A stretch of DNA of 64,000 nt from Kribbella amoyensis (GTDB lineage Bacteria > Actinomycetota > Actinomycetes > Propionibacteriales > Kribbellaceae), in NCBI RefSeq assembly GCF_007828865.1, contig NZ_VIVK01000003.1:186001-250000 (forward strand), given 5' to 3'. Each line of letters opens with the position of its first letter. Position 1 is the first letter of the stretch. The notes under the pieces are model-generated. The model did no database searches. It was not told the origin of the DNA and was given only the letters and a program-made list of their open reading frames with translations. Made by a program: the position numbers and the translations under genes. Shown piece after piece: positions 1-8,958 of this stretch.

Positions 1-443
1 TTGGCGACCACGGACCCGTCGTGGACCACGGCACCGAGCACCGCGGCCCCAACCAGGACCACCGCTGCTCCCCCACCAGCACGCGGATCGGCCAAGGCGC
101 TCGCCCCGATCGCGAATCCGGCCAGCCAAGCCCACGGCTCCTGTCCGGCCTCCGCCCACTCGTACGCGGGCAACCACAACACAAGCGACACCGCGACCAG
201 TACGCCAATCAGCTTGAGCCATGCACGCGGGGACCGTTCCGGGGTGACAGCGGCGACCAGTACCAGGGTCAGCGCAGCACCGAAGAGCGCAAGCCCCACC
301 ACGTACGCCGTACTGAGCACCGTGGTCGGTGGTTGAGTGAGGCGGAGCGGGAACACCAGAGCCCAGGCGTAGCTGATGAGCAGCAGGCCGAGCACGACCA
401 GCCGCGGACTGATCGCGGTTCCAGGTGCACGGTCAGGGCTCAT
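1..443 (-). CDS. Membrane protein, N-terminal part (runs off the window)
   Basis: An open frame starts at an ATG at 443 and stays open to base 1 (147 codons), so only the N-terminus is visible. It begins MSPDRAPGTAISPRLVVLG. Four or five hydrophobic stretches follow (around residues 14-32, 44-66, 78-92, 105-120 and 127-140), so it is a multi-pass membrane protein. Base composition and third-position GC match a real gene. The layout could be the sensing half of a histidine kinase or an unrelated integral membrane protein; no catalytic part is in view. It is divergent from the DedA gene at 532, leaving an 88-bp shared promoter region. Confidence 0.6.
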   Translation of the reverse strand, partial: MSPDRAPGTAISPRLVVLGLLLISYAWALVFPLRLTQPPTTVLSTAYVVGLALFGAALTLVLVAAVTPERSPRAWLKLIGVLVAVSLVLWLPAYEWAEAGQEPWAWLAGFAIGASALADPRAGGGAAVVLVGAAVLGAVVHDGSVVA

Positions 444-531
444 CGGCGCCCATTCTCCCGTAGGCAGGTGCACGGTGGAGTCGTGACAGTCGCATCTGCC
501 GTCTGTGTCCGGCACCCGGCATTCTCGGCCC

Positions 532-1254
532 ATGGACGACACCGAGATCCGGCCAGCGCGCGACCGTGGTGCGGCGAACTGGCGCCGGTACGTACCGTGG
601 CAGGGCCGCGCGACCCGGGTCGACAAGGCTCTCCTGGGCGCGATCCTCGGCGTGGTCGCGATCGGGCTCGTGCTGCGCCCGCTGAAGCCGTTCCTGCTCG
701 CGTCGCACCCGGTGGTCCTCGCCTTCGTCACCGGTGACCTGACCGCGATCGGCGCGGCCGCGGCGTTCGCCCGGATCGGCGAGGGGCCGCTCTGGCTCGT
801 CGTACTGGCCGGGGCGGTCGGGATGATGAAGTTCGACTGGCTGACCTGGTGGGCCGGGCGGCAGTGGGGCGCGGGCATCATCCGGATGTTCACCACCAGC
901 GAGCGGGCCCAGCGGTTCGCATTACGGGCGCGGGACCTGAATCCGTGGATCGTCCGTGGCGCCGTGGTCGTGGCGATGCTGCCGGGGGTCCCGACGGCGG
1001 TCGTGTACGCCATGGCCGGCTGGGCGCGGATGCGGCTTTCTCTGTTCCTGTTGCTCGATCTGGTGAGCACTGTCCTGATGACCGGTCTCATTGCCGGGCT
1101 GGGTTATCGCCTCGGCCAGGACGCGGTGGACGTCGTCCTCCTGGTCGACCGGTACGCGTCGGTGGTCAGTCTTACGCTGCTGGGACTGACCGCGGCGGTC
1201 CCGTTGGTGAAGCGCTGGTGGCGGAAACGCTCTGGCGGTGAAGGCCGTTCTTGA
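532..1254 (+). CDS. DedA/VTT-family integral membrane protein
   Basis: 240 residues with about four to five hydrophobic segments, including a central VVVAMLPGVPTAVVYAMAGW stretch with the G-x-P-x-A-type pattern of the DedA/SNARE-associated (VTT) family near residues 145-165. Family members act in the cytoplasmic membrane, and some act in lipid-carrier recycling or envelope homeostasis; the substrate here cannot be read. The ATG at 532 (MDDTEIRP) is preferred over a GTG at 505 because the nine extra residues look non-coding, although neither has a strong ribosome site. The C-terminus is basic (KRWWRKRSGGE), consistent with an inside location. It is a single gene, followed by a 227-bp spacer in which nothing else is seen. 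Confidence 0.75.
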   Translation: MDDTEIRPARDRGAANWRRYVPWQGRATRVDKALLGAILGVVAIGLVLRPLKPFLLASHPVVLAFVTGDLTAIGAAAAFARIGEGPLWLVVLAGAVGMMKFDWLTWWAGRQWGAGIIRMFTTSERAQRFALRARDLNPWIVRGAVVVAMLPGVPTAVVYAMAGWARMRLSLFLLLDLVSTVLMTGLIAGLGYRLGQDAVDVVLLVDRYASVVSLTLLGLTAAVPLVKRWWRKRSGGEGRS

Positions 1255-1481
1255 GCGACCGTCCTCGGCAGCCGATGCGTTCGGCAACGAGTTGGTGCTG
1301 GTGGACCTTTCCCGGGGTCTGTATCGGACCGATCACAACGGTTCGGTGACGGGCGTGGGCGAAAGCGGCTCGGGGAACCTGGAGAGGTACTAGCCTCGGC
1401 GGGCGATCGCAGTACGGCGGGTCTTCCGCCTCGGACCGGGTGTGTCTGCGACGCTGGGACGGCGTGAGGAGAGGGGACTCC

Positions 1482-2321
1482 ATGACTGGACGACGTAGGC
1501 TCGTGGCTGGTGCTCTACTGATCGGGCTGGTCCTCACCGGATGTACCGACGTGGCGGCCGAAGAACCCTCCGGGTCCCCGTCGCCAGGATCTCCGACGGC
1601 CGCCAAGACTCCTTCAGCGCCCACGACCGCTCCGAGCGCAACGCCGACCGCCACTCCCTCGGGCACACCGACCGCTACACCGACGAGCACCCCGACCGCG
1701 ACGCCGACGAGCAAGCCGACCACGACGCCCACCGCCAAGGTGAACTACGCGCTCGAGGTGGAGAAGAAGCTGGACGCCTGGGGCTTCCCGGTCGGTGACG
1801 TGGACGGTGACATCACGCTGCGGGCCCGGCAGGCGCTGTGTGCGTGGCGGGAGACGAACGGCCTGCCGGCCCACCGCGGCAAGCTGACCACCGCGGACGT
1901 CCGGTCGGTGCTGCTGGCAACGAAGCGCCCAGCGCCGACCAAGCCGGACGGCATCTACGTCAACAAGACCTGCCAGGTGCTCTACCAGGTCAAGAACCAG
2001 ACCTTCCGCCGGATCGTCTGGGTCTCCACCGGCGCCCCCGGGTACGAGACGCCGAACCGGACCGGCAAGGTCTGGCGCAAGTGGGCCGGCGCGCACGAGA
2101 GCAGCCTGTACGACGACGCGTACATGTACGACTCGATCTACTTCCTCAAGGACCGGCCGGGGATCGCCCTGCACGGCTCCCGGGCGAACTCGCTGATCAA
2201 GACCTACCCGGCGTCGCACCGCTGCGTCCGCGTGATGCGGCCGCAGATCAACCGCATCTTCGCCGAGTCGCCGATCGGTACGACGGTGTCGGTGTACGGC
2301 GAGTACAAGTACGACTCCTGA
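1482..2321 (+). CDS. L,D-transpeptidase (YkuD) lipoprotein
   Basis: 279 residues. The ATG at 1482 is preceded by GAGGAGAGGGGA and gives a lipoprotein signal ending LVLTGC (lipobox, Cys21). Next comes a Thr/Pro-rich linker (about residues 35-85), a short peptidoglycan-binding-like helical region (about 88-145) and a YkuD catalytic domain (about 148-275). The catalytic signature reads HGS near residue 227 and SHRCVRV near 245, so the usual SHGCxR has Arg where Gly is normal; the nucleophilic Cys and downstream Arg are present. Predicted role: cross-linking or modifying peptidoglycan outside the membrane. It is convergent with the amidase gene, whose stop lies 10 bp away. Confidence 0.85.
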   Translation: MTGRRRLVAGALLIGLVLTGCTDVAAEEPSGSPSPGSPTAAKTPSAPTTAPSATPTATPSGTPTATPTSTPTATPTSKPTTTPTAKVNYALEVEKKLDAWGFPVGDVDGDITLRARQALCAWRETNGLPAHRGKLTTADVRSVLLATKRPAPTKPDGIYVNKTCQVLYQVKNQTFRRIVWVSTGAPGYETPNRTGKVWRKWAGAHESSLYDDAYMYDSIYFLKDRPGIALHGSRANSLIKTYPASHRCVRVMRPQINRIFAESPIGTTVSVYGEYKYDS

Positions 2322-2330
2322 GTCCGCCCT

Positions 2331-3719
2331 TCACTCGCCGACAGCAGGCCAGGCCGGTACGGGGCTGACCGACTGGACGAACGCGGCCAGCCCGAGGGCC
2401 GCCAGATCGGCGAACCGGGGCGCCGCGATCTGCAGGCCGATCGGCAGCCCCGAGGCCGTGAAGCCACAGTTCACGCTCGCGGCCGGGTGCCCGGACATGT
2501 TGTACGGCACCGTGAACCCGATGTGCTCGAACGGCTGGTCCGGGTCGTTGGTCGGATAGGCCTGCTCGGCGGGGAACGCCGGGATCGGCGCCACCGGTGA
2601 GACGAGGAAGTCGAAGTCCGCGAACGACGTGTCGACGGCAGCCCCCATCGCGAGCATCTGCGTGTGGCCGTGGAAGACGTCGAACGGGGTCAGCCCGCCC
2701 GCCGTCGAGACCCACTCGCGGATCTCCGGAAGGACCTTGGCGCGTCGCTCCTCGGGAAGAGCCGCGAGATCGGCGGCCGAGCGGACCCGCCAGAAATGGT
2801 CGAGCCCGTCGAGCATGGCCCGGGTGATGATCGGGCGGATCGGCTCGACCACGGCACCGGCCTCGGCGAGGGTCCGCGCAGCGGCTTCGACGGCCACGAT
2901 GACCTCCTGATCGACGGGCAGGCCGAGCCCCGCGTCGAGCAGCAGACCGATCCGGAGCCCCTCGACGGTCGAGGGCTCGGCGTACGCATCGTGCAGAGGT
3001 GGGAGCGAGGTCGGGTCACGGCGGTCCGGGCCGGAGATGACCTGGAGCGTCAGCGCCGCGTCGGCAGCCGTACGGGTGAGCGGGCCGATCGCCCGACCCG
3101 GGTACGGGTTTCCGACCGGGACGCGGCCGTGGGTCGGCTTGAGGCCGACGACTCCGCACCACCCGGCCGGGAGACGGATCGAGCCACCGATGTCGGTGCC
3201 GAGGTGGATCGGGCCGTACCCCGCGGCGGCTGCGGCGGCGGCTCCGGCGCTGGACCCGCCCGGGGTCTTGGTGAGGTCCCACGGATTCCGGGCGAGGTGG
3301 TGGAACGTCGAGACACCGGACGAGAGCATGCCGTACTCGGACATCGTCGTCTTGCCGAAGAGGACGGCCCCGGATTCGCGGAGCCGAGCCGCGGCCGGGG
3401 CGTCCTCGGGAGCCGGCACAAGGTCGGTCGCGGCGGTGCCCTGCGGGACCGGGGTACCGCGGGTCGCGACGTTCTCCTTGATCGTGACCGGTATGCCGTC
3501 GAGAGGGCCGGCTGGTTCGTTGCGGAGCCAGCGCGACTCCGAGGCACGAGCAGCTGAGCGGGCGCCGTCCGGGTCCAGCGCGTACGTGGCGCAGACCTGT
3601 GGCTCGAGCTGGTCCACCCGGGCGAGGACGGCCTCGATGACCTGGACGGGCGAGAGCATCCCCTCTCGGTAGAACGCGGTCAGCTCCGTCGCGGACAGGT
3701 CGGCGAGGTGATCGGTCAT
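2331..3719 (-). CDS. Amidase signature family hydrolase
   Basis: 462 residues. The amidase-signature triad is visible: Lys in TIKENVA (about residue 80), the cis-Ser in GGSSAG (about 155) and the nucleophile Ser in TDIGGSIRLPAG (about 180). Length and motifs match stand-alone AmiE/GatA-like amidases that hydrolyse linear amides; there is no GatB/GatC beside it, so a role in tRNA amidation is unlikely. The ATG at 3719 has GGGAG six bases upstream and is preferred over a GTG at 3722. It is the last gene of the importer/dehydrogenase operon: the SDR gene ends 21 bp upstream. Its substrate is therefore probably derived from what the importer brings in; this is inference. Confidence 0.85.
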   Translation of the reverse strand: MTDHLADLSATELTAFYREGMLSPVQVIEAVLARVDQLEPQVCATYALDPDGARSAARASESRWLRNEPAGPLDGIPVTIKENVATRGTPVPQGTAATDLVPAPEDAPAAARLRESGAVLFGKTTMSEYGMLSSGVSTFHHLARNPWDLTKTPGGSSAGAAAAAAAGYGPIHLGTDIGGSIRLPAGWCGVVGLKPTHGRVPVGNPYPGRAIGPLTRTAADAALTLQVISGPDRRDPTSLPPLHDAYAEPSTVEGLRIGLLLDAGLGLPVDQEVIVAVEAAARTLAEAGAVVEPIRPIITRAMLDGLDHFWRVRSAADLAALPEERRAKVLPEIREWVSTAGGLTPFDVFHGHTQMLAMGAAVDTSFADFDFLVSPVAPIPAFPAEQAYPTNDPDQPFEHIGFTVPYNMSGHPAASVNCGFTASGLPIGLQIAAPRFADLAALGLAAFVQSVSPVPAWPAVGE

Positions 3720-3740
3720 CACGGGCTCCCTCCGGTGGGG

Positions 3741-4553
3741 TCAGTTGGGCGGTTCGAAGCGGCCGTCGACCGCGGTCCAGCCGCCGTCGACGTGGAGCAC
3801 CGAACCGGTGACGAAGGTGGCCGCGTCGGAGGCCAGGTAGACAACGGCGCCGGCCAGTTCGTCGGGGGTGGCCCAGCGGTGAAGGGCGCTCTTCTCCGCG
3901 TACGCGGAGTACCAGTCCGGGTGCGCCTTGATCTGCTCGGTGAGCGGGGTCTCGACAACGCCCGGTGCGATGGCGTTGACCCGGACGCCGCTCGGACCGA
4001 GTTCGGCGGCCGCGGTACGGAGGAGCTGGACGAGCCCGGCTTTGGTTGCCGCGTAGACCGATTGGCCTGGCTCGACCGTGGTCGCGCGGATCGAGCTGAA
4101 CCCGATGATGCTCCCGCTCCCCCGCTCCGCCATCGCCTTGCCGAAGGTGCGCACCAGGTCGAACGAGGCGCGCAGGTTCAGCGCGACGACCCGGTCGAAC
4201 TCGTCGCCGGTGTAGTCGAGCAACCGCTTGCGGACATTCGTGGCCGCCGTGAACACGAGCACGTCGACCTCGCCGAGCTCGGCCACGGCCCGCTCGATCG
4301 CGGCGGGGTCGAGGACGTCGAGCTCGTACGAGGTGAGCTGGCTCGGCACCTGGGCGGCCACGCTCGGTACCGGGTCGGCCGGGTTGCCGAGGTTGGTGGT
4401 TTCCTCGGCCGCGTCGAGATCGCGGTCGGCGCAGGTCACCCGGGCGCCCTGCGCGGCGAGGGCGAGCGCGCTCTCCCGACCGATCCCGCTGCCGGCGCCG
4501 ACCACCACGGCATGACGACCGTCCAGGCGGAACAGGTTCGCGTAGTCACGCAT
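3741..4553 (-). CDS. SDR-family NAD(P)-dependent dehydrogenase
   Basis: 270 residues of a classical short-chain dehydrogenase. The cofactor motif GAGSGIG is near residue 20, NAG is replaced by TAATN near 105, the catalytic Ser lies in FSSIRA, Tyr-x3-Lys is YAATK near 170, and the C-terminus carries the usual VTGSVLHVDGG. The ATG at 4553 is chosen because GGAGGTG lies about 10 bases upstream; a GTG at 4565 would put the ribosome site too close. It lies between the aldehyde dehydrogenase (42-bp gap) and the amidase, so it probably oxidises an alcohol in the same catabolic pathway. The exact substrate is unknown. Confidence 0.85.
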   Translation of the reverse strand: MRDYANLFRLDGRHAVVVGAGSGIGRESALALAAQGARVTCADRDLDAAEETTNLGNPADPVPSVAAQVPSQLTSYELDVLDPAAIERAVAELGEVDVLVFTAATNVRKRLLDYTGDEFDRVVALNLRASFDLVRTFGKAMAERGSGSIIGFSSIRATTVEPGQSVYAATKAGLVQLLRTAAAELGPSGVRVNAIAPGVVETPLTEQIKAHPDWYSAYAEKSALHRWATPDELAGAVVYLASDAATFVTGSVLHVDGGWTAVDGRFEPPN

Positions 4554-4594
4554 CAGGCGCAGCACCTCCGGGGTCGTGTTCTCTGGTTCCAGCC

Positions 4595-6073
4595 TCAGGG
4601 GTTGGGCCGGATGATCGCCATCCGGGTGGTGGTGAGCTCCTCGATCGCGAAGCGGGGGCCTTCACGACCGGTACCCGAGTCCTTGACACCGCCGTACGGC
4701 ATGACGTCGGAGCGGAAGCCGGGAACCTCGTTGACGACCACACCACCGACCTCGAGCTCCTCGATGGCGTGGAACGCGGTCGCGAGCGAGGCCGTGTAGA
4801 CGCCGGCGTGCAACCCGTACCGGGAGGAGTTGACCGCTTCCAGCGCGCTCTCCAGATCGGGGACGGAGCGGATCGCGATCACGGGGCCGAAGATCTCCTC
4901 GTCCCAGGCCAGCTGACCGTGCGGGAGGTCGAGCAGGACCGTCGGCGCGACCACCGGCTGGCCGTTGCTCGGGGCAACCTCTGCCCGATGAGCCAGAGTG
5001 GCACCGGCCGTGACTGCCTCGTCGATCCAGGTCTCGACGCGGGCGGTGGACCGTTCGTCGATGAGGGCCGAGACGCGCGTCGCGGGGTCGCGGGGATCGC
5101 CGACGACGATGTGGTCGAGGCGCGGGGTGAGCTCGGCGAGGAAGGCGGCCCGGACCGACTCGACGACGATGACGCGTTGGACGCTGATACAGGCCTGGCC
5201 GGAGGCGTAGTACCCGCCTCGGACGACGGCGTCGGCGGCTGCCGCGAGGTCGGCGTCCTCGGCGACCATGAGGGCGGAGTTGGAGCCCAGTTCCAGCAGG
5301 GTTTTGCGGGGCGCCGCGTCGCGCGCGATCTGGTGACCCACGGCGGCCGAGCCGGTGAACGAGACGGCGCCGATCCGCGGATCCTTGGTGAGCGTCGACC
5401 CGACGTCCACTCCCCCGGTGACCAGTTGGACCGCGGACGCAGGGCCGCCCGCTGCGACGAGGGCTTCGCGAACGAGATGGACGAGCCAGAGGGTACTGAG
5501 CGGGGTCTGGGGTGCCGGTTTGACGATGACCGGACACCCGGCGGCGAGGGCCGGCGCGAGTTTGTGGGCGGCGAGCAGGAGCGGGTAGTTGAAGCCGGTG
5601 ATCCCGATGACGACGCCGATCGGCTTGCGGACCCAGAAGCCGATCAGGCCCTCACCGCTCGGGAGCAGGTCGAGCGGGACCGTCTCGCCGTGCAGCCGGG
5701 CGACCTCTTCGGCCGCGGTCTGGAGGGTGAGCGCGGTGCGGTCGAACTCGACGCGGCAGTCGACGAGCGGCTTGCCGGTTTCGAGGACGAGCAGATCGAG
5801 GAAGGCGTCGCGGTGCTCGGTCAGCGCGGCGAGGGCATCCTGAAGCGCCGACCTTCGGACATGCGAGGGCAAGTGCGCGACCTGGGACCGGACGGCGAGC
5901 GCTTCGTCGAGCGCTGTCGCGGCGAGCTCGACGGTACCGACCGGGGCGTTGGCGACGATCGACCCGTCGTACGGGAAGTGGACAGGCGCCGTCGTCGGCG
6001 GCTCGATCCAGGCGTCGCCGATCGGCAGGCCCGACGGAAACCGCAGGCCACTGGAGAACTCGGGGCCCGTCAT
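4595..6073 (-). CDS. NAD(P)-dependent aldehyde dehydrogenase
   Basis: 492 residues, the normal length of the ALDH superfamily. Visible features are FTGSAAVGHQIA (cofactor loop), the general base Glu in LLELGSNS (about residue 263), the catalytic Cys in GQACISVQRV (about 297) and the conserved EIFGPVIAI near 390. It oxidises an aldehyde to an acid; the sequence resembles lactaldehyde/glyceraldehyde-3-phosphate-type members more than betaine aldehyde ones, but substrate cannot be assigned. The ATG at 6073 has GGAG upstream. It follows the transporter ATPase by 52 bp in the same direction. Confidence 0.87.
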   Translation of the reverse strand: MTGPEFSSGLRFPSGLPIGDAWIEPPTTAPVHFPYDGSIVANAPVGTVELAATALDEALAVRSQVAHLPSHVRRSALQDALAALTEHRDAFLDLLVLETGKPLVDCRVEFDRTALTLQTAAEEVARLHGETVPLDLLPSGEGLIGFWVRKPIGVVIGITGFNYPLLLAAHKLAPALAAGCPVIVKPAPQTPLSTLWLVHLVREALVAAGGPASAVQLVTGGVDVGSTLTKDPRIGAVSFTGSAAVGHQIARDAAPRKTLLELGSNSALMVAEDADLAAAADAVVRGGYYASGQACISVQRVIVVESVRAAFLAELTPRLDHIVVGDPRDPATRVSALIDERSTARVETWIDEAVTAGATLAHRAEVAPSNGQPVVAPTVLLDLPHGQLAWDEEIFGPVIAIRSVPDLESALEAVNSSRYGLHAGVYTASLATAFHAIEELEVGGVVVNEVPGFRSDVMPYGGVKDSGTGREGPRFAIEELTTTRMAIIRPNP

Positions 6074-6125
6074 CGACCGGCTCCGCTCGCGACGGGAGCC
6101 TCCGGAGCGGGGATCGGCAGGCTGG

Positions 6126-7094
6126 TCATTCGAGGGCTCCCTTCAGGAGATCTCGGGTGGTCGCGCCGGCCAGGGCCCGCGGCAACGTGGGGATCGCGGC
6201 GACGAGGCGACGCGTGTACGGGTGCTGGGGCGTGGCGTAGACCTCACCGGTGGTCCCCGTCTCGACGATCCGCCCGGCGTGCATGACGGCCACGGTGTCA
6301 CAGACATGCTTGACGACGGAGAGGTCGTGGGACACGAAGACGAGGGTGAGCTCCAGATCGTCGACGAGGTCGGAGATCAGGTTGAGGACCTGGGCGCGGA
6401 CCGAGACGTCGAGGGCACTGACCGGTTCGTCGGCGACCAGGATCTTCGGGCTCGGAGCGAGGGCGCGGGCCAGCGAGATCCGTTGCCGCTGGCCGCCGGA
6501 GAACTGGTGCGGATACCGGTCACCCGAATCCGCCGGGAGACCGACGGCGTCGAGGAGCTCGCGGACCCGGGCACCGGAGGCCGGATGCCCTTGGACGACG
6601 AGCGGTTCGGCGATGATGTCCCGGACCCGCATCCGCGGATCGAGCGAGCTCATCGGATCCTGGAAGACGAGCTGGAGCTCCTCGCGGAGGAAGCGGAGCC
6701 GGCGTTCCGGGAGGCGGCTGATCTCCTGGCCGTCGACCACCACCTGGCCGGCGGTCGGGCGGTCCAGGCCGGCGATGATCCGGAGCAGGGTGGACTTGCC
6801 GCAGCCCGATTCGCCGACGATGCCGAAGCGCTCGCCGGGACGCACGTCGAGGCTGACTCCGCGCAACGCGTGGACGACCGGCGCTCGCTTGAGGAGCGAA
6901 GTGCGGGGCCGCGGGTAGTCGCGAGTGACCTCGGTGACCCGGATCAGCGGCTCAGGGGCTGTCCGGTCCGGCGTTGGCGTGGTCATCCGGATGCTCAGAC
7001 CGCGAGCCGGCTCGGTCCTGGCGGCTCCCCGGGCCGGCTCGGTCCTGGCGGCTCCCCGGGCCGGCGGATCTCCAGCCGAGGTCGGGGCGGTCAT
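6126..7094 (-). CDS. Oligopeptide/dipeptide-type ABC transporter ATPase (OppF/DppF-like)
   Basis: 322 residues. Walker A GESGCGKST is near residue 95, the Q-loop QDPMSSLDPRM near 140, the signature SGGQRQR near 190, Walker B ILVADEPVSALD near 210 and the H-loop SHDLSVV near 247, with the C-terminal TPQHPYTRRL typical of Opp ATPases. It should energise the permeases encoded upstream. The start at 7094 overlaps the preceding stop as ATGA, so the N-terminal extension is probably translated; another ATG lies at 6986. That extension contains a perfect 27-bp duplication (7007-7033 and 7034-7060) giving two copies of a nine-residue unit rich in Ala, Arg, Pro and Glu. Confidence 0.88.
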   Translation of the reverse strand: MTAPTSAGDPPARGAARTEPARGAARTEPARGLSIRMTTPTPDRTAPEPLIRVTEVTRDYPRPRTSLLKRAPVVHALRGVSLDVRPGERFGIVGESGCGKSTLLRIIAGLDRPTAGQVVVDGQEISRLPERRLRFLREELQLVFQDPMSSLDPRMRVRDIIAEPLVVQGHPASGARVRELLDAVGLPADSGDRYPHQFSGGQRQRISLARALAPSPKILVADEPVSALDVSVRAQVLNLISDLVDDLELTLVFVSHDLSVVKHVCDTVAVMHAGRIVETGTTGEVYATPQHPYTRRLVAAIPTLPRALAGATTRDLLKGALE

Positions 7095-8140
7095 GAGGTT
7101 GCTCCTGCCGGGTGGTGGCAGGCGAAGCCGTGGGATTCTTCGCCTGTCCAGGGTGGGCGGGTGGCGCAGAGATCGGTGGCGTGGCTGCAGCGGGTCCGGA
7201 AGACGCAGCCTTCGGGGAACTGGCCGGCCGCCGGAACGGTACCGGGAATCGTCGGGAGGCGGCGTCGTCCGGCCGGGCCGATGGCGGTCCGATCGTCACC
7301 GGTATCGGCGGACTCGAGGTCGGAGGCGGCGAGCAGGCCCTCGGTGTACCGGTGCCGGGGACGGGTGAACACCTCGCCGACCGGGCCCGACTCGACCACG
7401 CGGCCGCCGTACATGACCAGGACGCGTTGGCAGACCGTGGCGACGACAGCCAGGTCGTGGGTGATGAAGAGCAGGGCGGCCTCGCGGCTGGTGACTCCGC
7501 GGAGGATGAGGTCGAGGACCATCGCCTGGACGGTGACGTCGAGCGCGGTGGTCGGTTCGTCGCAGATCAGCAGGGCCGGGTCGTTGGCGAGCGCGATCGC
7601 GAGGACGACCCGTTGCCGCTGGCCACCGGAGAGCTGGTGCGGGTACGCCCGCTCGACCTCGGGCAGCTGGACCAGGTCGAGAAGTTCCCGGGTCGCGGTC
7701 CGGGCGGCGCGGCGGCTCGGCTGGGTCCGGTGGATCAGCAGGGCCTCGGCGATCTGGTCGCCGATCCGCATCGTCGGGTTGAGCGCGGTCATCGGCTCCT
7801 GGAAGACCATCGCGAGGTGGTTGCCGCGGATCCGGGACAGCCGGGTCTCGTTGGCAGCGAGCAGGTCGTGGTCGACCCCGGCCAGGTGAACGGTGCCGGA
7901 GGCAACCAGGTCCTCGGGAAGCAGGCCGAGGACGCTGAGCGCGGTGAGGGACTTGCCGGACCCGGATTCGCCGATCAGCCCGACCCGCTCCCCCGGTCCG
8001 ACGGTCAGGTCGACGTCGCTGACGAGCTCGGTCCGGCGGACCGACACCGTCAGCCCTCGGACCTTCAGCACGTCGGCAGCGGCCTCGGGCTCGGGGGTCG
8101 AGGTGGCGTCGGCCGTCACCGCGGCGGCTTGGTCGGTCAT
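7091..8140 (-). CDS. Oligopeptide/dipeptide-type ABC transporter ATPase (OppD/DppD-like)
   Basis: 349 residues. Walker A GESGSGKSL is near residue 58, the Q-loop QEPMTALNPTM near 115, the signature SGGQRQR near 167, Walker B LLICDEPTTALD near 188 and the H-loop THDLAVV near 222. The C-terminal cysteine cluster CVFRTRCSHATDLC, followed by CHH, is the oligopeptide-transporter C-terminal domain (possible Fe-S site). Start and stop both overlap neighbours as ATGA (8137-8140 and 7091-7094), which indicates translational coupling across the transporter genes. Confidence 0.9.
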   Translation of the reverse strand: MTDQAAAVTADATSTPEPEAAADVLKVRGLTVSVRRTELVSDVDLTVGPGERVGLIGESGSGKSLTALSVLGLLPEDLVASGTVHLAGVDHDLLAANETRLSRIRGNHLAMVFQEPMTALNPTMRIGDQIAEALLIHRTQPSRRAARTATRELLDLVQLPEVERAYPHQLSGGQRQRVVLAIALANDPALLICDEPTTALDVTVQAMVLDLILRGVTSREAALLFITHDLAVVATVCQRVLVMYGGRVVESGPVGEVFTRPRHRYTEGLLAASDLESADTGDDRTAIGPAGRRRLPTIPGTVPAAGQFPEGCVFRTRCSHATDLCATRPPWTGEESHGFACHHPAGATS

Positions 8141-8958
8141 CGGCGGTCCTGGAGTTTGGGGTCGAAGCGATCGCGCAGACCGTCGCCGAGCAGGTTGAAG
8201 CCGAGCACTGCCAGCGCGATGGCCAGCCCCGGGAACACGGCCAGCCGCGGTGCGCTGAACAGGAACTCCTGGCTCTCCTGCAGCATCCGGCCCCACGACG
8301 GCGTGGGCGGCGGCGTCCCGTACCCGAGGAAGGACAGCGCCGCCTCGGCCAGGACCGCGATCGCGAACGACACGGACGCCTGGACGGTGATCAGGCTGAC
8401 CACGTTCGGCAGGACGTGCCGGACCGAGATCCCCACCGGCCGGCGACCCGCGGCGCGAGCGGCCAGGACGTACTCCGTGCGCATCACCTGCAACGCGCCG
8501 CTGCGGATCACCCGGGCGAACGACGGGACCGTGGCGATGCCGATGGCCACCATTGCCGTCAGCGTCGACGTCCCGAACACGGCGCCGAACATGATGGCCA
8601 GCAGCAAGGCCGGGAACGCGAGCACCAGGTCGTTCGCCCGCATGATCACCTCGCTCGGCCAGCGGGACGTCATCGCGGCGAGGATGCCGAGCGGCACCCC
8701 GATCACCGCGGCCACGCCGACCGCGACGATGCCGACGAACAACGTGGTCCGCGCACCGACCATGATCTGGCTGAACACGTCCCGGCCGAACTTGTCGGTG
8801 CCGAACCAGTGCGACCACGACGGCTCGGCCAGCCGCGAGGCCGGGTCCACCAGCGTCGCGTCGTACGGCGTCCAGACGAACGAGACCAGCGCCATCAGCA
8901 CGATCGCCGTGACGATGAGGCCACCGACGAGGAGACTCGGATTCCAGCGTCGGTTCAT
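8137..8958 (-). CDS. ABC transporter permease (OppC/DppC-like)
   Basis: 273 residues with an N-terminal membrane segment (about residues 7-28), the OppC-type motif HWFGTDKFGRDVFSQ near residue 52, five further membrane segments and the EAA-type cytoplasmic loop EYVLAARAAGRRPVGISVRHVLPN near 160-183. The start is set at the ATG 8958 because it overlaps the upstream permease stop (8955-8957) as ATGA. A longer open frame continues upstream, but it only runs through the other permease out of frame. It forms the heterodimeric channel with the 8955-9902 product. Confidence 0.9.
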   Translation of the reverse strand: MNRRWNPSLLVGGLIVTAIVLMALVSFVWTPYDATLVDPASRLAEPSWSHWFGTDKFGRDVFSQIMVGARTTLFVGIVAVGVAAVIGVPLGILAAMTSRWPSEVIMRANDLVLAFPALLLAIMFGAVFGTSTLTAMVAIGIATVPSFARVIRSGALQVMRTEYVLAARAAGRRPVGISVRHVLPNVVSLITVQASVSFAIAVLAEAALSFLGYGTPPPTPSWGRMLQESQEFLFSAPRLAVFPGLAIALAVLGFNLLGDGLRDRFDPKLQDRR

